Below are positions 26,601-34,849 of a stretch of 64,000 nt of DNA, piece by piece. The stretch covers positions 1-64,000 of the forward strand of contig NZ_FNRK01000015.1 of NCBI RefSeq assembly GCF_900107815.1. The letters are read 5' to 3'. The notes beneath the pieces were generated by a model. That model saw only the letters and a list, made by a program, of their open reading frames with translations, had not been told where the DNA came from and did no database searches. Position 1 is the first letter of the stretch; each line of letters begins with the position of its first letter. The position numbers were made by a program, and so were the translations under genes. Source of the DNA: Eubacterium aggregans (lineage in GTDB: Bacteria; Bacillota; Clostridia; Eubacteriales; Eubacteriaceae).

Positions 26601-26819
26601 CGGTCAGGGAGCGGATAAAAAAGATTCACCCCGGACCCCAGGCGCTGACGAATGAAGCGAAACCGCTCATTCGTCAGTACGCAAAACCTTTGGTTTTGAT
26701 AAGGTTGCAGGTGGGTTTGCTTTCTTAATGTGATAGAAATCGAAAACGCCAGCCCGCAGGGGCGCCAGGGTTCTCGTATTTTTATCAGCTCCCCTCCCTG
26801 GGTTTGTCGACAGGCTGAG
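26601..26819 (+). repeat. structured 219-bp repeat, copy 1
   Basis: Roughly 80 percent identical by eye to 39450-39667 on the other strand. Invariant blocks include GGATAAAAAAGATTCACC, CCCGCAGGGGCGCC and CTGGGTTTGTCGACA. Two hairpins are visible: TGACGAATGA with TCATTCGTCA (26646-26676), and CAAAACC-TTT-GGTTTTG (26682-26698). In the other copy the second stem reads CAAAACT/AGTTTTG, a compensatory change. No open reading frame is conserved between copies. Confidence 0.75.
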
Positions 26820-27288
26820 CGCTCGATTGATGACCGCGCCAAGGCACTTGGTCCACGCACATTAGTAATTTTCTCAATAGAACAAATTTTTCTTGATCCA
26901 TCGGCAAATCGATATCTGTGTTTATCATTTTTTCAACGCAGTCTTCTGGATTGTATTTGCCCCTTGGATAGATATAAATTCCAATGCGGTCCATTAATAC
27001 ATGCCGATCCCGCGTTTTAGGGTCAATGTCGAAAGCTTGCAAAGATATTAAATATTCTCTTTCGCCATTTCTTGCTGATATCCATTTCCAGTTGGATAAA
27101 TCATAGGATTTTATTCTGGAATCTGAAGTGTAAGTTGTTTTCCCGGACCCTGTTAAATGTGGTGAAATTGAAATCTTGCCACTCATGGTTAAAATGTTAA
27201 ACCCTTCAGACAATAACCAGTCAACGATCGCGTTCTTTTGATTTTGTCTTTCACGGATGTATAAGCGCTTGATCTCTTTAAAATCCAT
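26785..27288 (-). CDS. hypothetical protein, C-terminus replaced by repeat sequence
   Basis: A 167-residue protein I do not recognise. It starts MDFKEIKRLYIRERQNQ after a GGAG site, has a KYNPEDCVEKM segment and shows no signal peptide or membrane helix. Its GC content is lower than that of the surrounding purine genes. The last 20 or so residues (from about VPWRGHQ) are read from the edge of the structured repeat, including the stop, so the original end has probably been cut off or replaced. It may be horizontally acquired. Confidence 0.6.
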   Translation of the reverse strand: MDFKEIKRLYIRERQNQKNAIVDWLLSEGFNILTMSGKISISPHLTGSGKTTYTSDSRIKSYDLSNWKWISARNGEREYLISLQAFDIDPKTRDRHVLMDRIGIYIYPRGKYNPEDCVEKMINTDIDLPMDQEKFVLLRKLLMCVDQVPWRGHQSSAQPVDKPREGS

Positions 27289-27356
27289 ATTGCATCTCCA
27301 TCGAATTTTTTAACCTTATCCTATCACAAATCCGTCCAAAATCCACAAGAATACAT

Positions 27357-27406
27357 CGCAAAAATACGTTGCAACTTGCGTTGCATTATGCAACGTATTT
27401 TTTTGC
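27357..27406 (-). terminator. terminator of the XRE regulator gene
   Basis: AAAATACGTTGCA at 27361-27373 pairs perfectly with TGCAACGTATTTT at 27389-27401, with T-tracts on both strands. It lies downstream of the minus-strand XRE gene and could also stop plus-strand transcripts. Confidence 0.75.
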
Positions 27407-27482
27407 GTTGCACAATAAAGGGTGAAGAAATGTCCGGGGCGGCAAAGGAATGGATGCGGATGTTAATGATTTAATCCCAGTG

Positions 27483-27803
27483 TCAGTGTTCGTGTGTTTT
27501 TCCTAAATCCTCAGCGATGGCCGTCAAATGCTCGATTTGGCGATAATTTAGGCTTTTAATGGTGCTTAATAAGGTGCGTTCTTCGATGGGATGATGGGAA
27601 TCCATATCAAAAAACTCTTTGGGCGTAATTCCAAAGAAGTCGCAAATGTAGAAAAAAACGGCCATGGAAGGATAACTGACTCCGTTCTCGATATTGTTGA
27701 TATAACCGGCACTTTGGCCAAGGGATAAACTCATATCCCGGGCAGAGACACCCTTGTCGATTCGTAGCTCAATGAGCCTCTTGATAAAGCGATCCTGATC
27801 CAT
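27483..27803 (-). CDS. XRE-family helix-turn-helix regulator
   Basis: A 106-residue DNA-binding protein. Residues 5-63 are a Cro/CI-type HTH (ARDMSLSLGQSAGYINNIENG). The rest (FFDMDSHHPIEE onward) is a short helical tail with a final LTAIAEDLGK, similar to small regulators of this group in Clostridia. It is divergent from the GGDEF/EAL gene at 27965 and could regulate it. A weak AAGGAT site precedes the ATG. Confidence 0.85.
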   Translation of the reverse strand: MDQDRFIKRLIELRIDKGVSARDMSLSLGQSAGYINNIENGVSYPSMAVFFYICDFFGITPKEFFDMDSHHPIEERTLLSTIKSLNYRQIEHLTAIAEDLGKTHEH

Positions 27804-27877
27804 TTTAAGACACCATCCTTATCAACAATTCTACTATATAAAAATAAAAATATATCTGATTTCAATAGTGATTTCCT

Positions 27878-27906
27878 TTGACCTATCTAAATAATTCATA
27901 TATAAT
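27878..27906 (+). promoter_or_regulatory. promoter of the GGDEF/EAL gene
   Basis: TTGACC (27878-27883) and TATAAT (27901-27906) are 17 bases apart in very AT-rich DNA. Confidence 0.72.
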
Positions 27907-27964
27907 CAAAATAAAATATAATTAAAATAGATATTATGGAAGAGAATGGAAAAGGGGGATCGCG

Positions 27965-29314
27965 ATGATTCCGTTCGTGTTGACGGTACTGACGATAGCT
28001 GTGATCATTTTGCTACGACAAGGATGGATGCGCAGGTCCTATCGCCAATGGATGACTTATGATAGAATAACGGGAGTATATAACCGCTTGGGGTTTTTAG
28101 AAGAGACTGCCCGGATTCTGGACAACGGTGGTGCTCAAGGGGGCTATGCTATTTTATCCTTTAATATTAAAGGCTTTAAAATAATTAATCTGCGCTTTGA
28201 TGAAGAAGTCGGTGATGATGTGCTAATCCAGGTTGCCCGGGCCCTGGCAGAATCAGCGATAGATCCACTGGTGATTGGCCGGATGGAATCCGACCATTTT
28301 GTCTGTTTGGTGCGTCAGCAGGCTTTAAATTATTCTTTATTGACCAGCTTTTGTCAGCAGGCATGGGACAGTCCGGATGGTTTACTTTGCCTTAATCTAC
28401 ACGTTGGTGTTTATCTTGTACAGGAGGATTCCTTGAGTGTGGCACAGATGTGTGATCGGGCGAAGCTGGCTAAGGGATTTATTGAGGATGGCTACACCCA
28501 GCCCTATGCGGTTTATCGCCCTGTTATGGAGAATGGATACCTTGAAGAACAAGAGATTGTCAGTGGGATTCAAAGGGCCATTGCCCGGAAGGAAATTGTG
28601 ATTTATTATCAGCCCATTGTGGATGCACGGACGGACCAATTTGTTTCTGCAGAGGCCCTGGTCCGATGGACACACCCGGAGCGAGGCCTGCTCTTTCCCG
28701 GAAGCTTTATTCCAGTCCTTGAGCGCAGTGGGTACATTACTGCTTTAGATCTTTTTGTTGCCCATGGTGTGAGTGCCTGGTTGGCAAAGCGTCAGAAACA
28801 GGGAAAGGTGCTGTTGCCGGTGTCCATTAATCTCTCCCGAATGGATTTTTATGATGATCATATATTGGATCAAATCGGTCAGATTTTGGAAAGGAGTGGT
28901 ATACCATCGGGAAGCCTTGGATTGGAGATTACAGAGACGGCTCTTTCCAGCCTGACAGAGGCTAATCTGGCAAGATTGCGGGTGTTACAGCTTCGTGGCG
29001 TTTCGGTTGCCATTGATGACTTTGGTACAGAGTATGCGTCCTTTGCCACCCTCCTTGATTTTGAACAGGACATCATTAAATTAGATTTTTACTTTATACG
29101 GCGGATTGGAGAAAGCCAGAAGGCAGAAGAAATTATTGCGTCAATCATCCAAATGGCCCACAGCATCGGGGCCAAAGTGGTGGCAGAAGGGGTCGAGAAA
29201 CAAGGACAGGCTGATTTTTTGCGCCAAAAAAATTGCGATTATTTGCAGGGATATCTTTATGCCAAACCGATGACCCAGGATGCTTTTGAAAAAATGTTGG
29301 ACCAGAGGACTTAA
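27965..29314 (+). CDS. degenerate GGDEF plus intact EAL protein (c-di-GMP phosphodiesterase)
   Basis: The 449-residue protein begins with one membrane helix (residues 2-18). The GGDEF domain follows, but its active motif reads MESDH instead of GGDEF, so cyclase activity is unlikely. The EAL domain (about 198-445) keeps EALVRW, NLS, EITET, DDFG, the KLD lysine, EGVE and QGY, so it should hydrolyse cyclic di-GMP. The dead cyclase domain may bind GTP as an activator. The PPOx gene follows after 20 bases, so the two are probably cotranscribed. Confidence 0.88.
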   Translation: MIPFVLTVLTIAVIILLRQGWMRRSYRQWMTYDRITGVYNRLGFLEETARILDNGGAQGGYAILSFNIKGFKIINLRFDEEVGDDVLIQVARALAESAIDPLVIGRMESDHFVCLVRQQALNYSLLTSFCQQAWDSPDGLLCLNLHVGVYLVQEDSLSVAQMCDRAKLAKGFIEDGYTQPYAVYRPVMENGYLEEQEIVSGIQRAIARKEIVIYYQPIVDARTDQFVSAEALVRWTHPERGLLFPGSFIPVLERSGYITALDLFVAHGVSAWLAKRQKQGKVLLPVSINLSRMDFYDDHILDQIGQILERSGIPSGSLGLEITETALSSLTEANLARLRVLQLRGVSVAIDDFGTEYASFATLLDFEQDIIKLDFYFIRRIGESQKAEEIIASIIQMAHSIGAKVVAEGVEKQGQADFLRQKNCDYLQGYLYAKPMTQDAFEKMLDQRT

Positions 29315-29334
29315 AAGACGCCAAATGGAGGAAA

Positions 29335-29814
29335 ATGATGTCACGAACAATGCGGCGCTTCAAACAAGCGCTATCCAAGCCAGAGTGTCAAGAAATTTTA
29401 AGGACAGAACCCCGGGGGGTTCTGTCGGTTATGGGAGATAATGGCTATCCCTATGGGATTCCCATGAATTTTTATTACGATAAGGCAGAAAATCGGATTT
29501 ACTTCCACTGTGCCAGAACGGGCCATAAGCTGGATGCTATCAAAAACTGCAGCAAGGTCTGCTTTACCACCTGGGATAAAGGCTTTAAAGAAGGGGATGA
29601 TTGGGCCTGGCATATTGGAAGTGTCATTGTTATGGGCCAGGCCACCCTGGTGGATGACCCAGCGGTTATTGAGGAAAAAGTTCGGCAGCTTGCCTTAAAA
29701 TATTATCCCACCACCGAAGAGGTTGAGATGGAAATTGCCCGGGATATCCACCGGGTGGGGCTTATTGCCCTGGAAATTGAGCAGATGACAGGAAAGCGTG
29801 TGAAGGAGAAATAA
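29335..29814 (+). CDS. pyridoxamine 5'-phosphate oxidase-like (NimA-type) flavoprotein
   Basis: A 159-residue split-barrel flavin-binding protein with PRGVLSVMGDNGYPYGIPMN, IYFHCARTGHKLDAI and VCFTTW, which are typical of the NimA/PPOx-like family. Some members reduce nitroimidazoles, but most have unknown substrates. It ends 12 bases before the convergent ABC permease gene, with no terminator seen. Start is ATG 29335 or 29338 after GGAGG. Confidence 0.83.
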   Translation: MMSRTMRRFKQALSKPECQEILRTEPRGVLSVMGDNGYPYGIPMNFYYDKAENRIYFHCARTGHKLDAIKNCSKVCFTTWDKGFKEGDDWAWHIGSVIVMGQATLVDDPAVIEEKVRQLALKYYPTTEEVEMEIARDIHRVGLIALEIEQMTGKRVKEK

Positions 29815-29826
29815 GCACCTGCACCA

Positions 29827-32367
29827 TCAGGTTAATTCATCCCGAAGGGCATCGATAATATTTTCTTTTTTTATTTTATGGGTGGCGTAGACCATGGTGG
29901 TCAGTACGATGGCAAAGACGCCGAGGGTACTGATGGCCAGACTGCCCCAGGGAAAGACAAAGGCGATTCCATCAAGCTTTTCCTGGGCCATCAGGCCCTG
30001 GTGGATCAGCCAGGCCAGCAGCCCGGAGATGGGGACACCAAACAAAAGGGTGCGCAAGCCATAAAAGAGGCATTCAAAGGCCATCATTCGGTTGAAATCC
30101 CCTTCGGACATCCCCACAGAACGAAGCATCGCCAGCTCCCGCCGCCGCAGTCGGATATTGGTGGAGATGGTATTAAACACATTGGCAATGGCAATAAGGG
30201 AGATCATAACAAGGAAAACGCCGGTAAAAACATCGACCACAAAGATTGCATTGCGAAAGAGATCCACGGTGGTGGATAAATTGACCAAGGAGTACTCCGT
30301 GGTGAGTCCGGCTTCATTAATCATGGACTGGATTTGAACCATGGACGCGGCCGGTGTTTCAGACCAGAGGGTCAGGCCATATTGGGCCGGAATGCCCAGG
30401 GTGTCAAACTGAGCCTTAAGCTGGTAGGGAACGACCATCATGAAGGTATAAACCGGCTGAGCTTTGGAGGGGGCCTGGGCCAGGGGATCCAAGGGATAGG
30501 AATCCACAAAAGTGGCACCAATGGTCTGCTGGGTACCCCCAGAGTCAGAGACCAGGGTGAAGGTCATGGTGCTCCCTGTAAAATAGGTGCGGTGCTCCTG
30601 GCTGTTGACGGCAAGGGCCAGCACCTTTGCCCCCGGGCCAGTATACTCTGAGAGGGGAAGCCCCTGGCTCTTAATAAAGTCCGTGTAAATTTCATCGGAG
30701 ACGAACTGGACATCAATGGGAAGGGCCAGGGCATCTCCCGTGCTGGGGTCCCCTTCGGCAGCCCGATAGGCACTGACAAAATCGGCGGGTAAATTTGAGG
30801 TGATGCCAGGGTAGGTGGCATCGGCTTGAAGGGCACTTCGATAAACCCCGCTGGCAGTTTTAAGGGTATCGCTAATCTTTAGAAAGCGATCCTCCCCCAT
30901 CTCCTCAGCGGAGAAGATAATGTCCCCGTCCATCTCCACTGTGTAGGCTTTTGCAAGCTGTTTCAGGGTGGTTCCAAAGGCACTTCCAGCCATAAAAAGA
31001 ACAACGCTTAGGGTCAGTGAGAGCACCACGCTGCGATAGCGTTTTTTATTGCGCTTAAAATTTTTCAAAGCCAGGGTTCCCTCCAGGCCCAGAAGGTGCT
31101 GGGTATGGGGATTGGTTTTAACGGCCGAGTCATGGATTTTAATGGTATCGGTTTGGCGGATACAGTCCATCACCGGGATATGAGCCGCCCTTCTGGCAGG
31201 AAGATAGGCTGAAACTAAAATAGTGATGAGGCTGACGGCGGCAGCGACCCCAAGGGCCGGGAGGGATACCCACAGGGTTAAGGGGGTGCTGCTGGTGGTG
31301 ATGGTACTGAAATTTTTAGCCACGACTGGAAGCAGGAGGGCAATACTGCCGATTCCTGTGAGGATTCCCAGGGGGATGCCCATCCCTCCGATGCACAACC
31401 CCTCAAAAATAACAGCGTGCTGCAGTTGTCTTTCGGTGGCGCCCACGGATAACAGGATACCGAATTGATGGGTCCGCTCATTTAAGGCGATATTAAAGGC
31501 ATTATAGATCAGAAAAATAGAGCCAACCGTGATAATGGCAATGAGAATACCCCCGGTAGTATACAGCAGGGTATTGAAAAGACCATTATCGGAAAGTCCC
31601 ATAAAACGGAGGACATCCTCATTAAGGTAATGGGGCGTCGTCTCCGGGAGCCCACTGAGATAGGTGTGGAGATCTCGGGGATTTTTTAAGGTGACAAAGA
31701 GGGTTGACGGGATGGCGGTGTTGGTGGAATCGGTCTGGGTAATGGCCGTGTAGCCCGGGGCAGACTGCTCTTCAAATCCAGGGCGCTCATAGGTTCCCAC
31801 GATGGTATAGGCCTTTTCTTCCCGGGGGGTAAGGGTTTCCCCAACCGTATAGGGGGTGTGTTGGCTAAGGGTCTGTCCCCCGGCATTTCGGGTGCCCAGC
31901 GTGAGGGATAGAGTCTCCCCAAGGGCAAGCTTAATGCCGCCCTTAAGGGCCAGATGGGAGGGGATGAGGACCTCCGCGCTATTTTCAGGCAGGCGGCCGG
32001 AGATCAGGCTGATGGGCAAGGTCTCCCGGGCATTCTCCCCAAAGCCTGCGATAAAAAGATAGGGCTTTTCCGGGGTTTTGACATCATCGAGGGAGGCATA
32101 CCCCATATCCTCAAAGGAAGCGATACTGGATACTGCCGGATCCTCGGCTTGGGCCTGGATAAAGGCAGGATCGACATTGAAGAAGGCGACCTGCCAGTCC
32201 CCGTATTTTGCCATGGAGCTCTGGACTAAAAAATGGAGAAGGGAGGTGCCAAAGGTGACCACCGCAGTGATCATGGCGGCGGATAGAATCACCCCAATAA
32301 TGGTGACCAGGGTTTGGGTTCGGTTTTTTTTAAGCCCCTGGAGGGCAATGCGGTTAAAAATGGTCAT
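29827..32367 (-). CDS. ABC transporter permease, FtsX/MacB-type
   Basis: An 846-residue membrane protein with an N-terminal helix followed by a large extracytoplasmic domain, three helices (near 275-400), a fourth helix with a second extracytoplasmic domain (near 445-700), and three C-terminal helices. This doubled FtsX arrangement marks export or signalling permeases of the MacB/Bce-like group in Firmicutes. Its start overlaps the end of the ATPase gene by four bases. With the two-component genes upstream it is probably a peptide- or antibiotic-responsive exporter. Confidence 0.88.
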   Translation of the reverse strand: MTIFNRIALQGLKKNRTQTLVTIIGVILSAAMITAVVTFGTSLLHFLVQSSMAKYGDWQVAFFNVDPAFIQAQAEDPAVSSIASFEDMGYASLDDVKTPEKPYLFIAGFGENARETLPISLISGRLPENSAEVLIPSHLALKGGIKLALGETLSLTLGTRNAGGQTLSQHTPYTVGETLTPREEKAYTIVGTYERPGFEEQSAPGYTAITQTDSTNTAIPSTLFVTLKNPRDLHTYLSGLPETTPHYLNEDVLRFMGLSDNGLFNTLLYTTGGILIAIITVGSIFLIYNAFNIALNERTHQFGILLSVGATERQLQHAVIFEGLCIGGMGIPLGILTGIGSIALLLPVVAKNFSTITTSSTPLTLWVSLPALGVAAAVSLITILVSAYLPARRAAHIPVMDCIRQTDTIKIHDSAVKTNPHTQHLLGLEGTLALKNFKRNKKRYRSVVLSLTLSVVLFMAGSAFGTTLKQLAKAYTVEMDGDIIFSAEEMGEDRFLKISDTLKTASGVYRSALQADATYPGITSNLPADFVSAYRAAEGDPSTGDALALPIDVQFVSDEIYTDFIKSQGLPLSEYTGPGAKVLALAVNSQEHRTYFTGSTMTFTLVSDSGGTQQTIGATFVDSYPLDPLAQAPSKAQPVYTFMMVVPYQLKAQFDTLGIPAQYGLTLWSETPAASMVQIQSMINEAGLTTEYSLVNLSTTVDLFRNAIFVVDVFTGVFLVMISLIAIANVFNTISTNIRLRRRELAMLRSVGMSEGDFNRMMAFECLFYGLRTLLFGVPISGLLAWLIHQGLMAQEKLDGIAFVFPWGSLAISTLGVFAIVLTTMVYATHKIKKENIIDALRDELT

Positions 32368-33053
32368 GAGGGTTTCACCAGCCCTTCGTCCCGGACCACC
32401 TTGCCATCGGAGATGGTAATCACCCGATCAGCCTGGAGGGCAATGTTTTCGTCGTGGGTAACGATGATGAGGGTTTGATGGTAGCGCTTGTGGCTTTCCT
32501 TGAGAAGGCGGATGATTTCCTGTCCGTTTTGGCTGTCCAGACTCCCCGTGGGCTCATCAGCCAGCATGACCGCTGGAGCATTCATCAGGGCCCGGCCAAT
32601 GGCGACCCGCTGTTGCTGACCACCGGAAAGCTGATTGGGTAAATGGTTTTTTCGGTCAGTGAGCCCCAGAAGCGTCAGTAGGTCGGCAAGGCGCTTTTCA
32701 TTCACCGGCCGTTTATCCATCAGGATGGGCAGAGTGATGTTTTCCACCACGGTTAATGTTGGAATCAGGTTGTGAAATTGGTAAATCAGCCCCACCTGTC
32801 GTCTGCGGAAAATGGCCAGGGCCTCGTTATTGGCAGCGTAGACATCCTGTCCATTGAGAAGGATTTTGCCACTGGTGGGGGGATCTACCCCGGCAATGGC
32901 GTGGAGCAGGGTGGATTTTCCGGAACCCGAGGACCCGATGATAGCGGTGAATTCTCCTTTTTCAAGGGTGAGGGAAACGTGTTCCAGGGCGGTTATGGGG
33001 TTTTCCGCCGTGCCGTAGGTCTTACAAAGATTGTCGATTGATAAAAATGCCAT
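32364..33053 (-). CDS. ABC transporter ATP-binding protein
   Basis: The 229-residue ATPase has the Walker A motif [10 protein letters not shown] (residues 39-48), signature [15 protein letters not shown], Walker [13 protein letters not shown] and a switch histidine in VTHDE. It groups with MacB/LolD-type export ATPases. It pairs with the permease at 29827-32367. AAAGGAG precedes the ATG. A dedicated promoter with phased repeats lies upstream at 33084-33125. Confidence 0.93.
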   Translation of the reverse strand: MAFLSIDNLCKTYGTAENPITALEHVSLTLEKGEFTAIIGSSGSGKSTLLHAIAGVDPPTSGKILLNGQDVYAANNEALAIFRRRQVGLIYQFHNLIPTLTVVENITLPILMDKRPVNEKRLADLLTLLGLTDRKNHLPNQLSGGQQQRVAIGRALMNAPAVMLADEPTGSLDSQNGQEIIRLLKESHKRYHQTLIIVTHDENIALQADRVITISDGKVVRDEGLVKPS

Positions 33054-33083
33054 AATTGATGGTCTCCTTTATGTGTTACCCCC

Positions 33084-33125
33084 ATTATAACGGAGTGGAC
33101 TGACATTATGGTGACTATGTGGTGA
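33084..33125 (-). promoter_or_regulatory. exporter promoter with 11-bp phased response-regulator repeats
   Basis: On the minus strand three 11-base units, TCACCACATAG, TCACCATAATG and TCAGTCCACTC, follow one another directly (33125-33093) and end three bases before a perfect TATAAT (33084-33089). There is no good -35 box. OmpR/PhoB-family regulators bind such 11-base direct repeats and replace the -35 contact, so the regulator at 34126 likely activates here. Confidence 0.6.
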
Positions 33126-33137
33126 GAGATTCGTCAC

Positions 33138-34139
33138 TTAAGGGATGGTGGGTTTGGGGAAATGGAGGATAAAGAGAGCACCGCCCTGGGGATGGTTTTT
33201 TGCAATGATCCGCCCACCCTGGCGGGTGATGATGCTGTGGCAGAGGGCCAGTCCGATCCCATAACCGGTGGGGTTTTCAGCTTCCCCCTGGTAAAAGCGG
33301 TCGAATAAATGGGGGATTTCTCCTGGTTTAAATCCGGGACCGCTGTCATGGATGGTGATGGTGGTAAATAATGGGGTATCCTCACCAGTAATGGTCAGGG
33401 TGCCGTGATCACCCGCACTGTTCATGCCATTTTTAAGAAGATTCCCCAGGGCCTCAGACAACCAGGCAGCATCTCCTAGGAGCTGGGCCCCCTGGGGAAG
33501 ATGGAGTTTCAGGGTAATGTCGTGGAGTTCCATGGGAATACGGAGGGGGGTAAGGGCGGTATGGATCAGGCCTGGGAGGTCAATGGATACACTTTGAAAG
33601 GAGACGATGCCGGCATCTAACCGGGAGAGCTTAAGGAGGCTGGTAATCAGCCAATCCATTTGGGCGAAAAGGGCCTCGCTTTCTCGCAGCAGAGTCCGCC
33701 TCTGGGGCGCTTCGGGATCCTGCTTTAGAAGAGAGAGGATCAGATTAGCAGAGGTGAGCGGGGTACGGAGCTGATGGGCGATATCTGCAAGAGATTCGGC
33801 CAAATGGGCCTTTTCTTTTTTGAGCGCCATATTTTGCTCCTGGATGCGTTGGGTCATTTTGGCAATCTCGCATTTTAGGATCGATAACTCCCCCTCCTCC
33901 ATTTCAGTGAGCACCAGGGCGTCATCGTAATGGAGGACCTCGTCAATCTGGTCGGCTAACGCTGCCAGGCGGCGGTATCGGGTACGGGTAAAGCATCCAA
34001 AAGCACCCCCCAGGGCGGTGGCAAAGGCCAGGATGACCAGGCCGGCCGAGGGATTAATGGCAAAGCCAGCCCCCAGGGCCCCGGCAGTGATGGCGGCGAA
34101 GACCAGGGTGAAGCGTCGAATTTCTTTATTTCGAAGCAT
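33138..34139 (-). CDS. sensor histidine kinase
   Basis: From ATG 34139 the protein has 333 residues. Two membrane helices (about 10-50) are separated by a very short loop, as in intramembrane-sensing kinases tied to ABC exporters. The phosphorylated histidine is in IAHQLRTPLTSA, the N box in LGNLLKNGMNSAG, and the G boxes in HDSGPGFKPGE and GYGIGLALCHS. Asparagine replaces the more usual alanine after LLKN in the N box. The start overlaps the end of the response-regulator gene by 14 bases; longer starts lie in that gene and were rejected. Confidence 0.88.
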   Translation of the reverse strand: MLRNKEIRRFTLVFAAITAGALGAGFAINPSAGLVILAFATALGGAFGCFTRTRYRRLAALADQIDEVLHYDDALVLTEMEEGELSILKCEIAKMTQRIQEQNMALKKEKAHLAESLADIAHQLRTPLTSANLILSLLKQDPEAPQRRTLLRESEALFAQMDWLITSLLKLSRLDAGIVSFQSVSIDLPGLIHTALTPLRIPMELHDITLKLHLPQGAQLLGDAAWLSEALGNLLKNGMNSAGDHGTLTITGEDTPLFTTITIHDSGPGFKPGEIPHLFDRFYQGEAENPTGYGIGLALCHSIITRQGGRIIAKNHPQGGALFILHFPKPTIP

Positions 34140-34812
34140 GGCCGTTCCCCAGTCGATACCCCATGCCCCGAAGGGTGACGATAATTTGTGGCTCCCTTGG
34201 GTTATCCTCAATCTTTTCCCGGAGCCGCTTAATATAGACGGTAAGGGTATTATCGTTGACAAATTCTCCGGCGGCATCCCACACTTCGTCTAAGAGTCGG
34301 TCCCGGGTGATGATGCTGGTGGGAGCATTGATAAAGACCAGTAACAGGCGGTATTCCAGGGCTGAAAGGAAAACATCCTGGCCATCCCGCTGAACGATCC
34401 CCTTTGCGGTATCCACCTGAAGGCTGCCGATTTTAAAGGCTCCTGGGGTCTGTCCGCTTTTGCGCAGGGCTCCCTGGATCCGGGCGATGAGCTCCCGGGG
34501 GCGAAAGGGCTTCGTGATGTAGTCATCGGCACCCATGTTCAGTCCAGTCACCACACTAGCCTCATCATCTGAGGCCGTCAGAAAAATAACGGGGACATCT
34601 CCTGCGGCCTTGATGGCGGTGTAAAGGGCAAAGCCAGAGCCGTCCGGCAGAGAAATATCCACCAGGGCTAAATCAAAGGACCTTTCCTCTGTGAGTGCCA
34701 CCGCCTCCCGTCGGGTGGCGGCGTGGATGACGGAAAAGCCTTCGGCACCTAGCAAAACCGTTAAATGCTTGGCAATTTCCTGATCATCTTCAACTAATAA
34801 TATCCCGTTCAT
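34126..34812 (-). CDS. OmpR-family response regulator
   Basis: A 228-residue regulator from ATG 34812. The receiver domain opens LLVEDDQEIAKHL, has the phospho-acceptor aspartate in LALVDISLPDGSG, and the conserved lysine in YITKPFRPREL. The C-terminal winged helix ends with TVYIKRLREKIEDNP and the YRL turn. It is the partner of the following kinase and probably binds the phased repeats before the exporter genes. Confidence 0.92.
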   Translation of the reverse strand: MNGILLVEDDQEIAKHLTVLLGAEGFSVIHAATRREAVALTEERSFDLALVDISLPDGSGFALYTAIKAAGDVPVIFLTASDDEASVVTGLNMGADDYITKPFRPRELIARIQGALRKSGQTPGAFKIGSLQVDTAKGIVQRDGQDVFLSALEYRLLLVFINAPTSIITRDRLLDEVWDAAGEFVNDNTLTVYIKRLREKIEDNPREPQIIVTLRGMGYRLGNGHASK

Positions 34813-34849
34813 TCCACTTAGAATCCTTTCCTTGTTTTCAAACAAGATT

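Noticed and set aside
26573-26860. 95-codon minus-strand frame inside repeat copy 1
   Set aside because: The frame is not kept in the second copy, while the stems are; it is a by-product of the structured repeat.
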